Shown here piece after piece: positions 56,073 through 64,000 of a DNA stretch of 64,000 nt. The translations under genes were made by a program, and so were the position numbers. Each line of letters opens with the position of its first letter. Within the stretch, counting starts at the first letter, position 1. The notes under the pieces were generated by a model. It was not told the DNA's origin, made no database searches, and saw nothing but the letters and a program-made list of their open reading frames with translations. This stretch comes from Brevibacterium aurantiacum (GTDB taxonomy: Bacteria; Actinomycetota; Actinomycetes; Actinomycetales; Brevibacteriaceae). The stretch spans positions 62,001-126,000 of the forward strand of contig NZ_FXZB01000012.1 in the NCBI RefSeq assembly GCF_900169065.1, given 5' to 3'.

Positions 56073-56104
56073 GCAATGCTGATGTGTAATCAGAACTTGC
56101 GATT
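56065..56104. promoter_or_regulatory. Candidate operator of the XRE-TetR regulator
   Basis: AATCGCAAG at 56065-56073 and CTTGCGATT at 56096-56104 form a perfect 9-bp inverted repeat with a 22-base gap, in the divergent region between the regulator and the decarboxylase. One arm covers the regulator's -35 box. The wide gap could suit two HTH units or two dimers. Confidence 0.6.
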
Positions 56105-56224
56105 GTTGACGTTGAGCATGAACCGCCAGATTCGGACCTAAAGGAGCGCGACGAGCGGCAAGTGAGCGGATATTGTCGAAGGGATGAACGAACCAGCTGC
56201 TGCCACCTTCACCAGGAGGACTCC

Positions 56225-57598
56225 ATGACCGACAATCTCCACTCTCGAATGCACGTCGTATCCGATGAGACCCGAAACCTTGTCAACCTCGTCCTCGACT
56301 ATTCGCGACGACGGACCTTGGCAGTCGACACTCCGCTCGACCATCCGACGACAGAGACTGAACTCAAACGACTGGCCGGGCCGACCATCACCGAAGACGG
56401 TGTCGGTTCGTCTCGCGCACTGGCGATCTTCGAGCACATCTTCGCTCCGGCCTGCATCACCACAGACCACCCGAAGTACCTGTCCTTCATCCCGAGCGCG
56501 CCGACGAAGGCCGCCGTGGCGTTTGACCTGGTGGTCTCCGCGAGTGCGCTCTACGGCGGGTCGTGGCTCGAAGGTGCGGGCGTCGTCCATGCCGAAAACG
56601 AAGTGCTGTCATGGCTGGCTGGCGAGTTCGGACTGCCGGAAAGCGCCGGCGGCGTCTTCGTCCAAGGCGGCACGATCGGCAACCTGTCTGCCCTCGTCGC
56701 GGCTCGTGACGCTCGCAAGGCCCAGCTCGGCGATGAGAAGCCGGGTCGCTGGGTCATCGTGTGCAGTGCCGAAGCGCACTCCTCGGTCGCTTCAGCGGCC
56801 GCTGTGATGGACGTCGATGTGGCGCCTGTAGCGACAGGTGACGACGGCATTCTGCGCCCCGAGGGCGTGCGAGCCGCGCTCGAAGAGCACGGCAACGCCG
56901 TCATCGCCGTGGTTGCGACCTCGGGTACGACGAACTTCGGCACCATCGATGACATCGCCGGGATCGCGGCGCTCAAGGATGACTACGACTTCTGGCTCCA
57001 CATCGATGGAGCCTATGGGCTGGCAGCGATGCTCTCGCCATTGGCACGCCACAAGTTCGCCGGAGTCGAGTCCGCCGATTCCGTCATCGTCGATCCTCAC
57101 AAGTGGCTGTTCGCGCCCTTCGACGCCTGCGCACTCATCTACCGCGACCCTGACCTGGGACGGCGAGCGCACACCCAAAGGGCCGAATACCTCGACACAC
57201 TCACCGAGTCCCAGGAGTGGAGTCCCTCCGACTACGCCATCCAGCTCACCCGCCGTCCGCGTGGACTGCCCTTGTGGTACTCGCTGGCCAGCTATGGTGC
57301 CGAGACCTATCGTGAAGCCATCAGCCACTCGATCGAACTGGCAATGCAGATCGGCACAGAGATCAAGAAGCGGCCGAATCTCAGACTCGTTCGTGAACCC
57401 GAGCTCTCGGTCGTCGTCTTCGAACGCGATGACTGGACTCGTGAGGACTATCAGCGATGGTCAGACCGACTGCTCGAGGATCAGCGGGCCTTCGTCGTGC
57501 CCAGCTCGCACCAGGGTCGGCCCAACGCCAGGTTTGCCATCGTCAACCCGCTGACGACTTTCGAGGATCTCGTCGACATTCTCGACACGGTGGAGTGA
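56225..57598 (+). CDS. Group II PLP-dependent decarboxylase
   Basis: A 457-residue fold-type I PLP enzyme. K293 in VDPHKWLFAPFD forms the Schiff base, HIDGAYGL holds the PLP-binding aspartate, and VQGGTIGNLSALVAARD holds the phosphate-binding part. The architecture is that of aromatic amino acid, glutamate and related decarboxylases, and the substrate cannot be fixed. The GGAGGA ribosome site lies 5 bases before the ATG. It diverges from the XRE-TetR regulator and may be under its control. Confidence 0.88.
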   Translation: MTDNLHSRMHVVSDETRNLVNLVLDYSRRRTLAVDTPLDHPTTETELKRLAGPTITEDGVGSSRALAIFEHIFAPACITTDHPKYLSFIPSAPTKAAVAFDLVVSASALYGGSWLEGAGVVHAENEVLSWLAGEFGLPESAGGVFVQGGTIGNLSALVAARDARKAQLGDEKPGRWVIVCSAEAHSSVASAAAVMDVDVAPVATGDDGILRPEGVRAALEEHGNAVIAVVATSGTTNFGTIDDIAGIAALKDDYDFWLHIDGAYGLAAMLSPLARHKFAGVESADSVIVDPHKWLFAPFDACALIYRDPDLGRRAHTQRAEYLDTLTESQEWSPSDYAIQLTRRPRGLPLWYSLASYGAETYREAISHSIELAMQIGTEIKKRPNLRLVREPELSVVVFERDDWTREDYQRWSDRLLEDQRAFVVPSSHQGRPNARFAIVNPLTTFEDLVDILDTVE

Positions 57599-57608
57599 CG
57601 CCGGTTCG

Positions 57609-57648
57609 TATGCAGTGAGACTGTTCCCTATGCGGTGACACCGTTCCG
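57609..57648 (+). repeat. Two-copy 20-base tandem repeat
   Basis: Two adjacent 20-base units (57609-57628 and 57629-57648), both beginning TATGC and ending GTTCC plus one base, are identical at 16 of 20 positions. They lie in the 119-base gap between the convergent decarboxylase and YczE genes. No gene or terminator is seen there. Confidence 0.5.
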
Positions 57649-57717
57649 AGTCGTGGTGTGGCCCAAAGCGTGGACCCGGCCGACGCCGTCTTGCCGTAGT
57701 ACCGCCTGTGCCGGAGT

Positions 57718-58389
57718 TCAGTCCTTGGTCTGCTGCCGGGGCCTGAGCTCGACGGTGAATGTGGGCAGGAGGAACTGCGTGATCGGTCCGATGGACACCG
57801 CATAGAGCGCGGTGCCGAGCCCGAAGATGCCGCCGAGCAGCCAGCCGACGATAACCACGCTGACCTCGATGAGTGTGCGCACCAGACGGATCGACCTTCC
57901 GGTGACCCGGGACAGGCCGGTCATCAGGCCATCGCGTGGGCCCGGCCCGAACTGCGAACCGATGTACATCGCCGAGGCGACGCCATTGAGGATGATGCCG
58001 CCGATGAGGAGGGCGATGTTCCACCACAGTTCATCGGGCTGGGGCAGGAACAGCCGCGTGAGGTCGAGCGAGGGGCCGATGAGGAGCGCGTTGAGCACCG
58101 TCCCGAGCCCAGGCTGCTGTCTGAGCGGGATCCAGATCAGGAGGACGAGGAACGAGGTGATCGTCACGATGGTGCCGAAGGTCAGAGGCAGGTGCTTGAT
58201 GATTCCGGAGTGGAGTACGTCCCAGGGCATCATGCCCAGGCCCGAGGTCACGATCATCGCCATCGAGGCGCCGTAGAGGTAGAGACCAAAGATCAGCTGC
58301 GGCAGACGACGGGGGAGTCGACCGCTCTTGAGCTGTTGGATGGGACCGATATTCGCAAGTTCGCGTTTCGGTACGGGTGCTGATGACAT
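57718..58389 (-). CDS. YczE-like integral membrane protein
   Basis: A 223-residue protein with five or six helices. GLYLYGASMAMIVTSGLGMMPWDVLHSGI and SQFGPGPRDGLMTGLSR fit the YczE/YitT-like membrane family. It is divergent from a MocR-type regulator, a linkage known for YczR/YczE pairs. The function of YczE is not settled. Confidence 0.8.
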   Translation of the reverse strand: MSSAPVPKRELANIGPIQQLKSGRLPRRLPQLIFGLYLYGASMAMIVTSGLGMMPWDVLHSGIIKHLPLTFGTIVTITSFLVLLIWIPLRQQPGLGTVLNALLIGPSLDLTRLFLPQPDELWWNIALLIGGIILNGVASAMYIGSQFGPGPRDGLMTGLSRVTGRSIRLVRTLIEVSVVIVGWLLGGIFGLGTALYAVSIGPITQFLLPTFTVELRPRQQTKD

Positions 58390-58429
58390 CGTTGGTCTTC
58401 CGGCTCGTTCTGGCTGATAATCCCATCAT

Positions 58430-58446
58430 GTCTTGAACTGGTCTTG
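58430..58446 (+). promoter_or_regulatory. Possible MocR operator
   Basis: GTCTTG at 58430-58435 and 58441-58446, 11 bases apart, in the region between yczE and the MocR gene. Direct repeats about one helical turn apart are typical of MocR sites. Confidence 0.35.
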
Positions 58447-58524
58447 TATTAAAGGTCCAATTGAAACAAAGTGGTCGTATCTCCACCGCTTCGGTGGACG
58501 AGTCATCGACACAGCGAGGTTGGT

Positions 58525-59976
58525 ATGAGTACACCAGTGATGAGCGGGACCCGATTGGCAGGCATCATCGGCACCGGACCCTGGCCCGGGCCAGCCTATG
58601 ATGCGCTGACGACTCGGATCTCGCGTGCCATCGGCGATGGTCGCATCCCGGTCGGAGCCCGACTGCCCAGTGAGCGAGAGGTCGCCGCCGCGACGGGTCT
58701 GTCTCGGACGACCGCGACCCGTGCCTTTGCGAAGCTGCGTGAACAGGGCTTCGTGCACACCCGTCGGGGCTCGGGCAGCGTGGTCCGGCTGCCGGAAGTG
58801 CCGGGCGGACGAATCGATCATCTTCTGACCCCGACAGGATCGAACGAGGCGGAGATCGACCTCACGTGCACCGCATCGGTGGCACCGCCCTGGCTGCTGG
58901 AAGCCTACGAACGTGCAGTCGCCAACGTCCACGCCTATCTGCCCGGAACCGGGTACTACCCCTCGGGGCTGCCCGTGCTCAGGGAGATCATCGCCGAACG
59001 ATTCACCGCTCGCGGAGTCCGCACCGATCCCGATCAGATCCTCATCACCTCCGGCGCCTTCGGTGCCGTGGCCATTGCCGTACGGGCTCTCAGCGAGGGG
59101 CGGGGCCGGGTGCTCATCGAGAGTCCCACCTACCCGAATGCAATTGCGACTCTCGAAGGGGCCGGAGCCTCCCTGATCCCCTATCCGCTCGAGCAGGGCC
59201 CCGACGGACACCACTGGGACATCGACGCCATGGATCACATTGCGCGCCAGACCCGGGTGCGCTCGGCCTATCTCATTCCCGACTTCCACAATCCCACCGG
59301 TGCGCTTCTGCCCGAAGAGCAGCGCCCCAGGCTCGGTGCGATGCTCAGACGCAACGCAATCGTGCCCATCTTCGATGAATCCCTGGTCGAGTTGGGCCTT
59401 GACGGTGATCCGACACCGACGCCGATGGCAGCCTTCGTGCCCGACTCGATCACGGCCGGCAGCACCAGCAAGATCTTCTGGGGAGGACTGCGCGTCGGGT
59501 GGCTGCGAATTCCCACCCACCGCATCGACTCCATGGCATCTACACGGTTGAGCCTCGATCTCGGGGCTCCGGTCCTCGAACAGCTCGTCGCCGTCGAACT
59601 CATGCGCGACCATGATGCGATCGTCGATGAATACCGGGCCAAGCTGCGCGCGGCCAGGGATAGTCTCGCGGCCCAGGTTCGCTCTCATCTTCCATCGTGG
59701 GAGGTCATCGTGCCCGGAGGAGGAATGGCTCTGTGGTGTCGACTGCCAGAGGAGCGCTCGGGTGCCCTGGCCATCGCGGCACGCAACCACGGGCTCGGAC
59801 TGGTCTCCGGACCGAATTTCGCCCCGGCCGGGGGACTGGACCGATGGATCCGACTGCCGTACACCGTATCCGAGACGGATCTGGACCAGGTCGGCTCTCG
59901 TCTGGCTGCTGCCTGGGACGATGCTCTGACGTTCACCGACCGTGTCCCAGCCGGGCGGACCCGGACCGTCGCCTGA
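58525..59976 (+). CDS. MocR-family (GntR-aminotransferase) regulator
   Basis: A 483-residue protein. Residues about 18-85 are a GntR winged helix (PSEREVAAATGLSRTTATRAFAKL), followed by an aminotransferase-like domain with PLP-binding K316 in AGSTSKIFWGG and PDFHNPTG. Such regulators sense PLP or an amino-compound. It probably controls the divergent YczE gene (YczR type). ATG 58525 has GAGG 5 bases upstream. Confidence 0.88.
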   Translation: MSTPVMSGTRLAGIIGTGPWPGPAYDALTTRISRAIGDGRIPVGARLPSEREVAAATGLSRTTATRAFAKLREQGFVHTRRGSGSVVRLPEVPGGRIDHLLTPTGSNEAEIDLTCTASVAPPWLLEAYERAVANVHAYLPGTGYYPSGLPVLREIIAERFTARGVRTDPDQILITSGAFGAVAIAVRALSEGRGRVLIESPTYPNAIATLEGAGASLIPYPLEQGPDGHHWDIDAMDHIARQTRVRSAYLIPDFHNPTGALLPEEQRPRLGAMLRRNAIVPIFDESLVELGLDGDPTPTPMAAFVPDSITAGSTSKIFWGGLRVGWLRIPTHRIDSMASTRLSLDLGAPVLEQLVAVELMRDHDAIVDEYRAKLRAARDSLAAQVRSHLPSWEVIVPGGGMALWCRLPEERSGALAIAARNHGLGLVSGPNFAPAGGLDRWIRLPYTVSETDLDQVGSRLAAAWDDALTFTDRVPAGRTRTVA

Positions 59977-60020
59977 ACCGTCTGAAGGCCTGGGGGACGG
60001 GCGTTGGGTACCATGAGGTC

Positions 60021-60812
60021 ATGGACCAGGACACAGGCGACGCCGAGGCGCTCAATCACGACGAACGGTATTCGACGGCCACGACCGTCGAAGACTTCAG
60101 GATCAACCTCGCCGAGGTGAACCGGCGCATCGAGTCCGCCGCCGTTCGAGTGGGCCGGGACGCAGCAGAGGTCGAGCTGCTGCCGGTCAGCAAGACGGTC
60201 CCGCAGGAGAGGATCCGGCAAGCCGTTGCAGCCGGCTGTCACAAGCTCGGAGAGAATAAGGTGCAGGAGGCCTTTCGAAAGTCAGGCGAGATGGCCGACC
60301 TTGACATCGATTGGGCCGTCATCGGCCATCTGCAGTCGAACAAGGCCCGTGACGTGGCGAAGTTCGCATCCGAGTTCCAAGCCCTCGACCGCCTCAAAGT
60401 GGCTGCTGCTCTTGACCGACGGCTCCAAGCCGCGGGACGCAGCCTCGATGTCTACGTCCAGGTCAACACGTCCGCCGAGGAGTCGAAGTTCGGAATGCCG
60501 CCGGAGGAGCTGCCCGGTTTCCTGCGCGAACTGCCGCAGTTCTCGGCCCTGAAGGTCCAGGGGCTGATGACTCTCGCGATCTTCTCCTCAGACATCGCTC
60601 GTGTGCGTACCTGCTTCCAGCGTCTGCGGACCCTGCGGGATCAAGCCCAGGACACCAACCCCGAGCTGATCGGTCGGGGAAGCCTGTCAATGGGCATGTC
60701 CGGAGACTACGAGGTGGCTATCGAAGAAGGAGCGAACTGCGTCCGGGTGGGTCAGGCCATCTTCGGCAAGAGGGCACTGCCCGACAGCTACTACTGGCCA
60801 GAGAACAGTTGA
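60021..60812 (+). CDS. YggS-family PLP homeostasis protein
   Basis: A 263-residue alanine-racemase-fold PLP carrier. K58 in LLPVSKTVP forms the Schiff base. GENKVQEA and IGHLQSNKAR are family motifs, and GSLSMGMSGDYEVAIEEGANCVRVGQAIFG closes the barrel. ATG 60021 is supported by a TACCAT box ending 6 bases before it, which fits a leaderless or near-leaderless start. It follows the PLP-binding MocR gene, which suggests a PLP theme. N-terminal about 20 residues are extra. Confidence 0.9.
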   Translation: MDQDTGDAEALNHDERYSTATTVEDFRINLAEVNRRIESAAVRVGRDAAEVELLPVSKTVPQERIRQAVAAGCHKLGENKVQEAFRKSGEMADLDIDWAVIGHLQSNKARDVAKFASEFQALDRLKVAAALDRRLQAAGRSLDVYVQVNTSAEESKFGMPPEELPGFLRELPQFSALKVQGLMTLAIFSSDIARVRTCFQRLRTLRDQAQDTNPELIGRGSLSMGMSGDYEVAIEEGANCVRVGQAIFGKRALPDSYYWPENS

Positions 60813-60822
60813 CTCCTGCGCT

Positions 60823-61791
60823 GTGCTCGCGTCACTGACCAGACACCAGGTTCTCTGGTACCTCATCGCCATCGGGGCAGGAGCTCTCATCGGTCTTGGC
60901 CTGCCGGGGGCATCACCGCTGGCCGCCGCTGCGATCACCCCCTGCCTCATCGCACTCCTGTTCGTGACCTTCCTCGACATCCCCTTCGATGCGGTTCGAG
61001 ACTCCTTCACCGACGTGCGATTCCTCGGAGCTGTTGCCCTGGCGAACTTCCTCATCGTCCCGCCCGTCGTCGCCGGACTCCACGCCGTGATACCTCTGAG
61101 TGACGAGCTCGTAATACCCGTCCTCATCGTCCTGCTCACCCCCTGCATCGACTACGTCCTCGTCTTCACCCGACTGGCCGGGGGAGACCACGTCCGTCTG
61201 CTCGCACTGACCCCGGTGCTCATGATCGTTCAGATCATCCTGCTGCCCGTCTACCTGTGGATGATCCTCGGCGGCACCGGCGTAGGTGCGATCACTCCCG
61301 GACCAGTCATCACCGCGCTGCTCGTCTTCATCATCATCCCGTTGGCAGCCTCCGTCGTGGCGCGTGGACTCGCCCGCCGATCGACGCTCGTGGAACGGAG
61401 CATCCACGCAGCCTCACAGTCCATGGTCATTCTGATGATGGTCACCCTGGCTGTGATCGCTGCGGCACAGGTCCCGCTGATCACACCGCACCTGTTCGAC
61501 CTGAGCGGTGCCATCGCGGCATTCGTCGTGTTCGCCCTCGTCATGACCGGTCTCGGATGGTTCATGGCTCGCACGATGTCGCTGCCGGTGGGAACCGGAC
61601 GCGCCCTGGTCTTCACCGCGGTGACGCGCAATTCGCTTGTCATGCTCCCGATCGTGCGAGCCATCACCTCTGACGGACTGGGCCCGGCAGCCGTGGTCGC
61701 ACAGACGTTCGTCGAGCTTGTCTTCATGCTCATCCTCGTCCGTGTGGTCCCACGCATCCTCCCCGGAACCGTGGTGTCCGAAAACCGCTAG
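60823..61791 (+). CDS. BASS/ACR3-like membrane transporter
   Basis: A 322-residue protein with about ten helices. TPCIDYVLVFTRLAGGD near residue 106 carries the conserved cysteine, and FTAVTRNSLVMLPI near the C-terminus is the second family motif. Annotations in relatives vary between arsenite efflux and bile acid:sodium symporter, so the substrate is uncertain. GTG 60823 starts 10 bases after yggS. No arsC or arsR is near. Confidence 0.75.
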   Translation: MLASLTRHQVLWYLIAIGAGALIGLGLPGASPLAAAAITPCLIALLFVTFLDIPFDAVRDSFTDVRFLGAVALANFLIVPPVVAGLHAVIPLSDELVIPVLIVLLTPCIDYVLVFTRLAGGDHVRLLALTPVLMIVQIILLPVYLWMILGGTGVGAITPGPVITALLVFIIIPLAASVVARGLARRSTLVERSIHAASQSMVILMMVTLAVIAAAQVPLITPHLFDLSGAIAAFVVFALVMTGLGWFMARTMSLPVGTGRALVFTAVTRNSLVMLPIVRAITSDGLGPAAVVAQTFVELVFMLILVRVVPRILPGTVVSENR

Positions 61792-61823
61792 TATTGTCCC
61801 GATCTGGGGAGCAGAATGGTCAT

Positions 61824-63314
61824 ATGCTCACCACAGATCAGTGCTATCAGGCAGTAGCCGGGCGCGACAGGCGCTTCGACGGAATGTTCTTCACTGCCGT
61901 GCGCTCAACCGGCATCTTCTGCCGCCCGTCGTGCCCGGCGAGAACGCCGCTGCGTAAGAACGTCGATTTCTATCAGACGGCAGCTGCGGCCTCGGATGCC
62001 GGATTCCGGGCCTGCAAACGGTGCCGCCCGGACGCCAGCCCGAATTCTCCCGAGTGGGACACCCGAGCTGACATCACGGCTCGGGCCATGCGACTCATCC
62101 AAGACGGACTCGTCGATCGGGCAGGAATCTCCGGGCTCGCCTCGGCGCTGGGATACAGTTCACGCCAGCTGGGTCGAGTGCTCCAGTCCGAACTGGGGGT
62201 CGGCCCCCTCGCCATCGCCCGGACCGAACGAGTCCGGACTGCCCGCACCCTGGTCGAATCCACGCCGCTGTCCATGAGCGAGATCGCATTCGCCGCCGGA
62301 TTCTCAAGCATCCGTCAATTCAACGACACCTTCCGTGCCGTCTATTCGTCGAGTCCCAGAGATCTGCGCGACGGTCGCAGCGAACCTCGCAGGGGGCAGG
62401 ACATCGTCGTTCGTCTCGCCTACCGTCCACCGCTGGACCACGTTCACCTGTTCAGATATCTGGGATTGCGTGCGATCGCCGGCGTGGAAGACGTCAGCGA
62501 TGATCACTACACCCGCTCGCTGCGTCTCGCCCACGGGGCAGCCGTCGTCACTCTGGTCCCGGGGTCCGGAGACTTCATCGAATGCCGCCTCCGCCTGGCC
62601 GATACCCGCGATCTCGGCAGCGCAGTGGCCCGGGCACGACGAATCCTCGACCTCGATGCGGACCCGACCGCGGTGGCAGCGACGATGGCAGCCGCCGGCC
62701 TCTCAGAACTCGTCGACAGGTACCCAGGGATTCGGTCCCCGGGAACCGGTGACCCGGTCGAACTCGCAATCCGCACGGTCCTGGGACAGCAGATCTCGGT
62801 CACCGCCGCACAGACACACCTCAACCGCCTGGTCACCGCCTACGGTCAGCCGCTGCCGGAGGACCTGAGAGTCGGCACTGTCGACCGAGTCTTCCCGACG
62901 GCAGCAGCCATCGCGGAGGTTCCGGACGAGCACTGGTCACTGCCGGGCCGCAGGATCGAGACTCTCCGCGCGCTGAGCGCAGGGCTGGCAGACGGTTCGA
63001 TCAACCTGGGTCCTGGCTGCGATCGGGAAGAAGTCAACGACAGCCTCCTGGCACTGCCCGGCATCGGACCCTGGAGCCTCGGCTACATCCGAATGCGCGC
63101 ACTGGGAGACCCCGATGTCCTTCTCGGCTCAGACCTTGGAGTCAAAAAGGCGCTGGAGTCGCTCACCAGTTCAGAACCGACGTCGACCTCCTGGCTCCAC
63201 AGGGTTGACCGATGTCGACCATGGCGGTCCTACGTCACGCATCTGCTGTGGGCCCATCATTCGCAAACACAATCACGAACACAGATACACGATCAGAATC
63301 GGAGAAGGCAATGA
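61824..63314 (+). CDS. alkA: Ada-AlkA fusion: alkylation sensor and DNA-3-methyladenine glycosylase
   Basis: A 496-residue three-part protein. C33, C37, C64 and C67 form the Ada zinc site (IFCRPSC, CKRC); C33 matches the methyl-accepting cysteine of Ada. Residues about 80-190 are an AraC helix-turn-helix ([34 protein letters not shown]). The AlkA glycosylase follows, with [16 protein letters not shown], a helix-hairpin-helix ([12 protein letters not shown]) and catalytic D437. It should sense methylation damage, activate repair genes and excise alkylated bases. ATG 61824 is favoured over TTG 61794. ogt overlaps its stop. Confidence 0.93.
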   Translation: MLTTDQCYQAVAGRDRRFDGMFFTAVRSTGIFCRPSCPARTPLRKNVDFYQTAAAASDAGFRACKRCRPDASPNSPEWDTRADITARAMRLIQDGLVDRAGISGLASALGYSSRQLGRVLQSELGVGPLAIARTERVRTARTLVESTPLSMSEIAFAAGFSSIRQFNDTFRAVYSSSPRDLRDGRSEPRRGQDIVVRLAYRPPLDHVHLFRYLGLRAIAGVEDVSDDHYTRSLRLAHGAAVVTLVPGSGDFIECRLRLADTRDLGSAVARARRILDLDADPTAVAATMAAAGLSELVDRYPGIRSPGTGDPVELAIRTVLGQQISVTAAQTHLNRLVTAYGQPLPEDLRVGTVDRVFPTAAAIAEVPDEHWSLPGRRIETLRALSAGLADGSINLGPGCDREEVNDSLLALPGIGPWSLGYIRMRALGDPDVLLGSDLGVKKALESLTSSEPTSTSWLHRVDRCRPWRSYVTHLLWAHHSQTQSRTQIHDQNRRRQ

Positions 63315-63892
63315 CGACAGAGATGACACGCCCCACCACGGACACTGTTCGCTATACGGTCATCGACTCGACGTTGGGTCCGATCCTGCTCACCTCGGAC
63401 GGTGCACATCTGACCGGACTCTATCTCGATGACTTCGACACAGTCCTGGAACGACTGGAGGCGAAAGTCGGAGTCGCGCCGGTCCTCGACGACGACCTCA
63501 CACTGTTCGCCACGGCAGATAAACAGCTGGGGGAGTACTTCTCCGGCACCCGCACCGACTTCGACCTTCCCTTGGCACCGACGGGTACCGAGTTCCAACG
63601 CACGGTCTGGCAAGCACTGACGACGATTCCCTACGGCACAACCGCCGGATACGGAGAACTCGCGGCGTGGATCGACAGACCGACAGCGGCACGGGCGGTG
63701 GGAGCGGCCAATGGCCGGAACCCGATCAGCATCATCGTTCCCTGCCACCGGGTGATCGGAGCGAACGGCGCTCTGACTGGCTACGCCTGGGGTGAAGAGA
63801 AGAAGCGGACGCTGCTCGATCTTGAAGCCAGCCACTGTGTGAGATTCAGCGGTACATGGCGGTGTTTTTTCAACTTTTCGTGGCAGTACTGA
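63311..63892 (+). CDS. ogt: Methylated-DNA--protein-cysteine methyltransferase
   Basis: A 193-residue suicide repair protein. C145 in [10 protein letters not shown] takes the methyl group from O6-methylguanine. [24 protein letters not shown] is the helical DNA-binding part. After TLLDLE (about 172), where relatives usually stop, 20 more residues follow, rich in Cys, Phe and Trp. The ATG overlaps the alkA stop and has GGAGAAGG upstream, so it is coupled to the damage sensor. Confidence 0.93.
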   Translation: MTTEMTRPTTDTVRYTVIDSTLGPILLTSDGAHLTGLYLDDFDTVLERLEAKVGVAPVLDDDLTLFATADKQLGEYFSGTRTDFDLPLAPTGTEFQRTVWQALTTIPYGTTAGYGELAAWIDRPTAARAVGAANGRNPISIIVPCHRVIGANGALTGYAWGEEKKRTLLDLEASHCVRFSGTWRCFFNFSWQY

Positions 63893-64000
63893 GTTCACGA
63901 TCTCCACATGCGTCTACGGACTGTTCGGCGAAAAATGAGCGTCGAGACTCTCTCGCCCTGCTCGATTGGACAGCCTCAGTCGTGAAAATCTTCAGGCTCC

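Noticed and set aside
58482..58498. Hairpin TCCACCG/CGGTGGA before the MocR gene as a terminator
   Set aside because: It lies between divergent genes with no T-run and no gene ending there; it may simply be leader structure.
59697..60020. N-terminal extension of the YggS frame
   Set aside because: It overlaps the end of the MocR gene; family length and the promoter position favour 60021.
1..64000. CRISPR array, prophage, insertion sequence or toxin-antitoxin pair
   Set aside because: No regularly spaced repeats, transposase, integrase, phage structural proteins or paired small toxin/antitoxin genes were seen.

Overview
The window reads as a chromosomal core segment of a high-GC Gram-positive actinobacterium, most likely Brevibacterium or a close relative in the Micrococcales. 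This rests on GTG starts, ATGA overlaps, GC-rich third codon positions, a mycobacterial-type RpiB, the block tig-clpP1-clpP2-clpX / ileS-folC-ndk-rne / rplU-rpmA-obgE-proB-proA-nadD-rsfS, and a mycothiol-type DsbA-like protein. The genus is inferred from gene order and protein character, not from a search. No phage, insertion sequence, CRISPR array or obvious genomic island is visible.

Layout. 1-6150: start of pepN (minus), a DsbA-fold protein, rpiB and a zinc alcohol dehydrogenase, a lipoprotein sugar dehydrogenase (minus), tRNA-Pro and tRNA-Gly, and a Tat-exported GH15-like enzyme. 6400-12200: trigger factor and the Clp protease genes, with a ClgR-like operator ahead of clpP1, then an MFS exporter. 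12270-23800: an AIM24 protein and valS (minus), an acyltransferase and an SDR, then ileS under a translational T-box riboswitch with folC, a DUF4233-type protein and ndk. 23900-31330: VKOR (minus), RNase E, an SPFH protein (minus), an AGCS symporter and chorismate mutase. 31380-39500: rplU-rpmA, obgE-proB-proA, then a 54-residue membrane protein, nadD, an acidic C-terminally anchored protein, rsfS and a histidine phosphatase. 39510-46740: a glycosyltransferase (minus) and a compact Mrp Na+/H+ antiporter operon with mrpA and mrpB fused. 46780-52670: alkB and an FAD reductase (minus), tRNA-Ala, a DoxX-like protein, a GH1 glucosidase with its MFS transporter, and a YdeI-like protein.

The most distinctive accessory part is 52745-57598. 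A fused L-carnitine dehydrogenase/betainyl-CoA thioesterase, a BKACE enzyme and an XRE-TetR double-domain regulator overlap by 4 bases on the minus strand. A PLP decarboxylase diverges from them. Together the enzymes should turn carnitine into glycine betaine plus acetoacetate. The regulator appears to start leaderless from a promoter whose -35 box lies inside one arm of a perfect 9-bp inverted repeat, a good candidate operator. The window then holds a divergent YczE/MocR pair, a YggS protein, a BASS/ACR3-like transporter, and an Ada-AlkA fusion coupled to ogt.

Salt and osmotic functions recur (Mrp antiporter, proline synthesis, betaine production), as do alkylation-damage repair functions (AlkB, Ada-AlkA, Ogt). 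Many gene ends carry strong hairpins without a following T-run.
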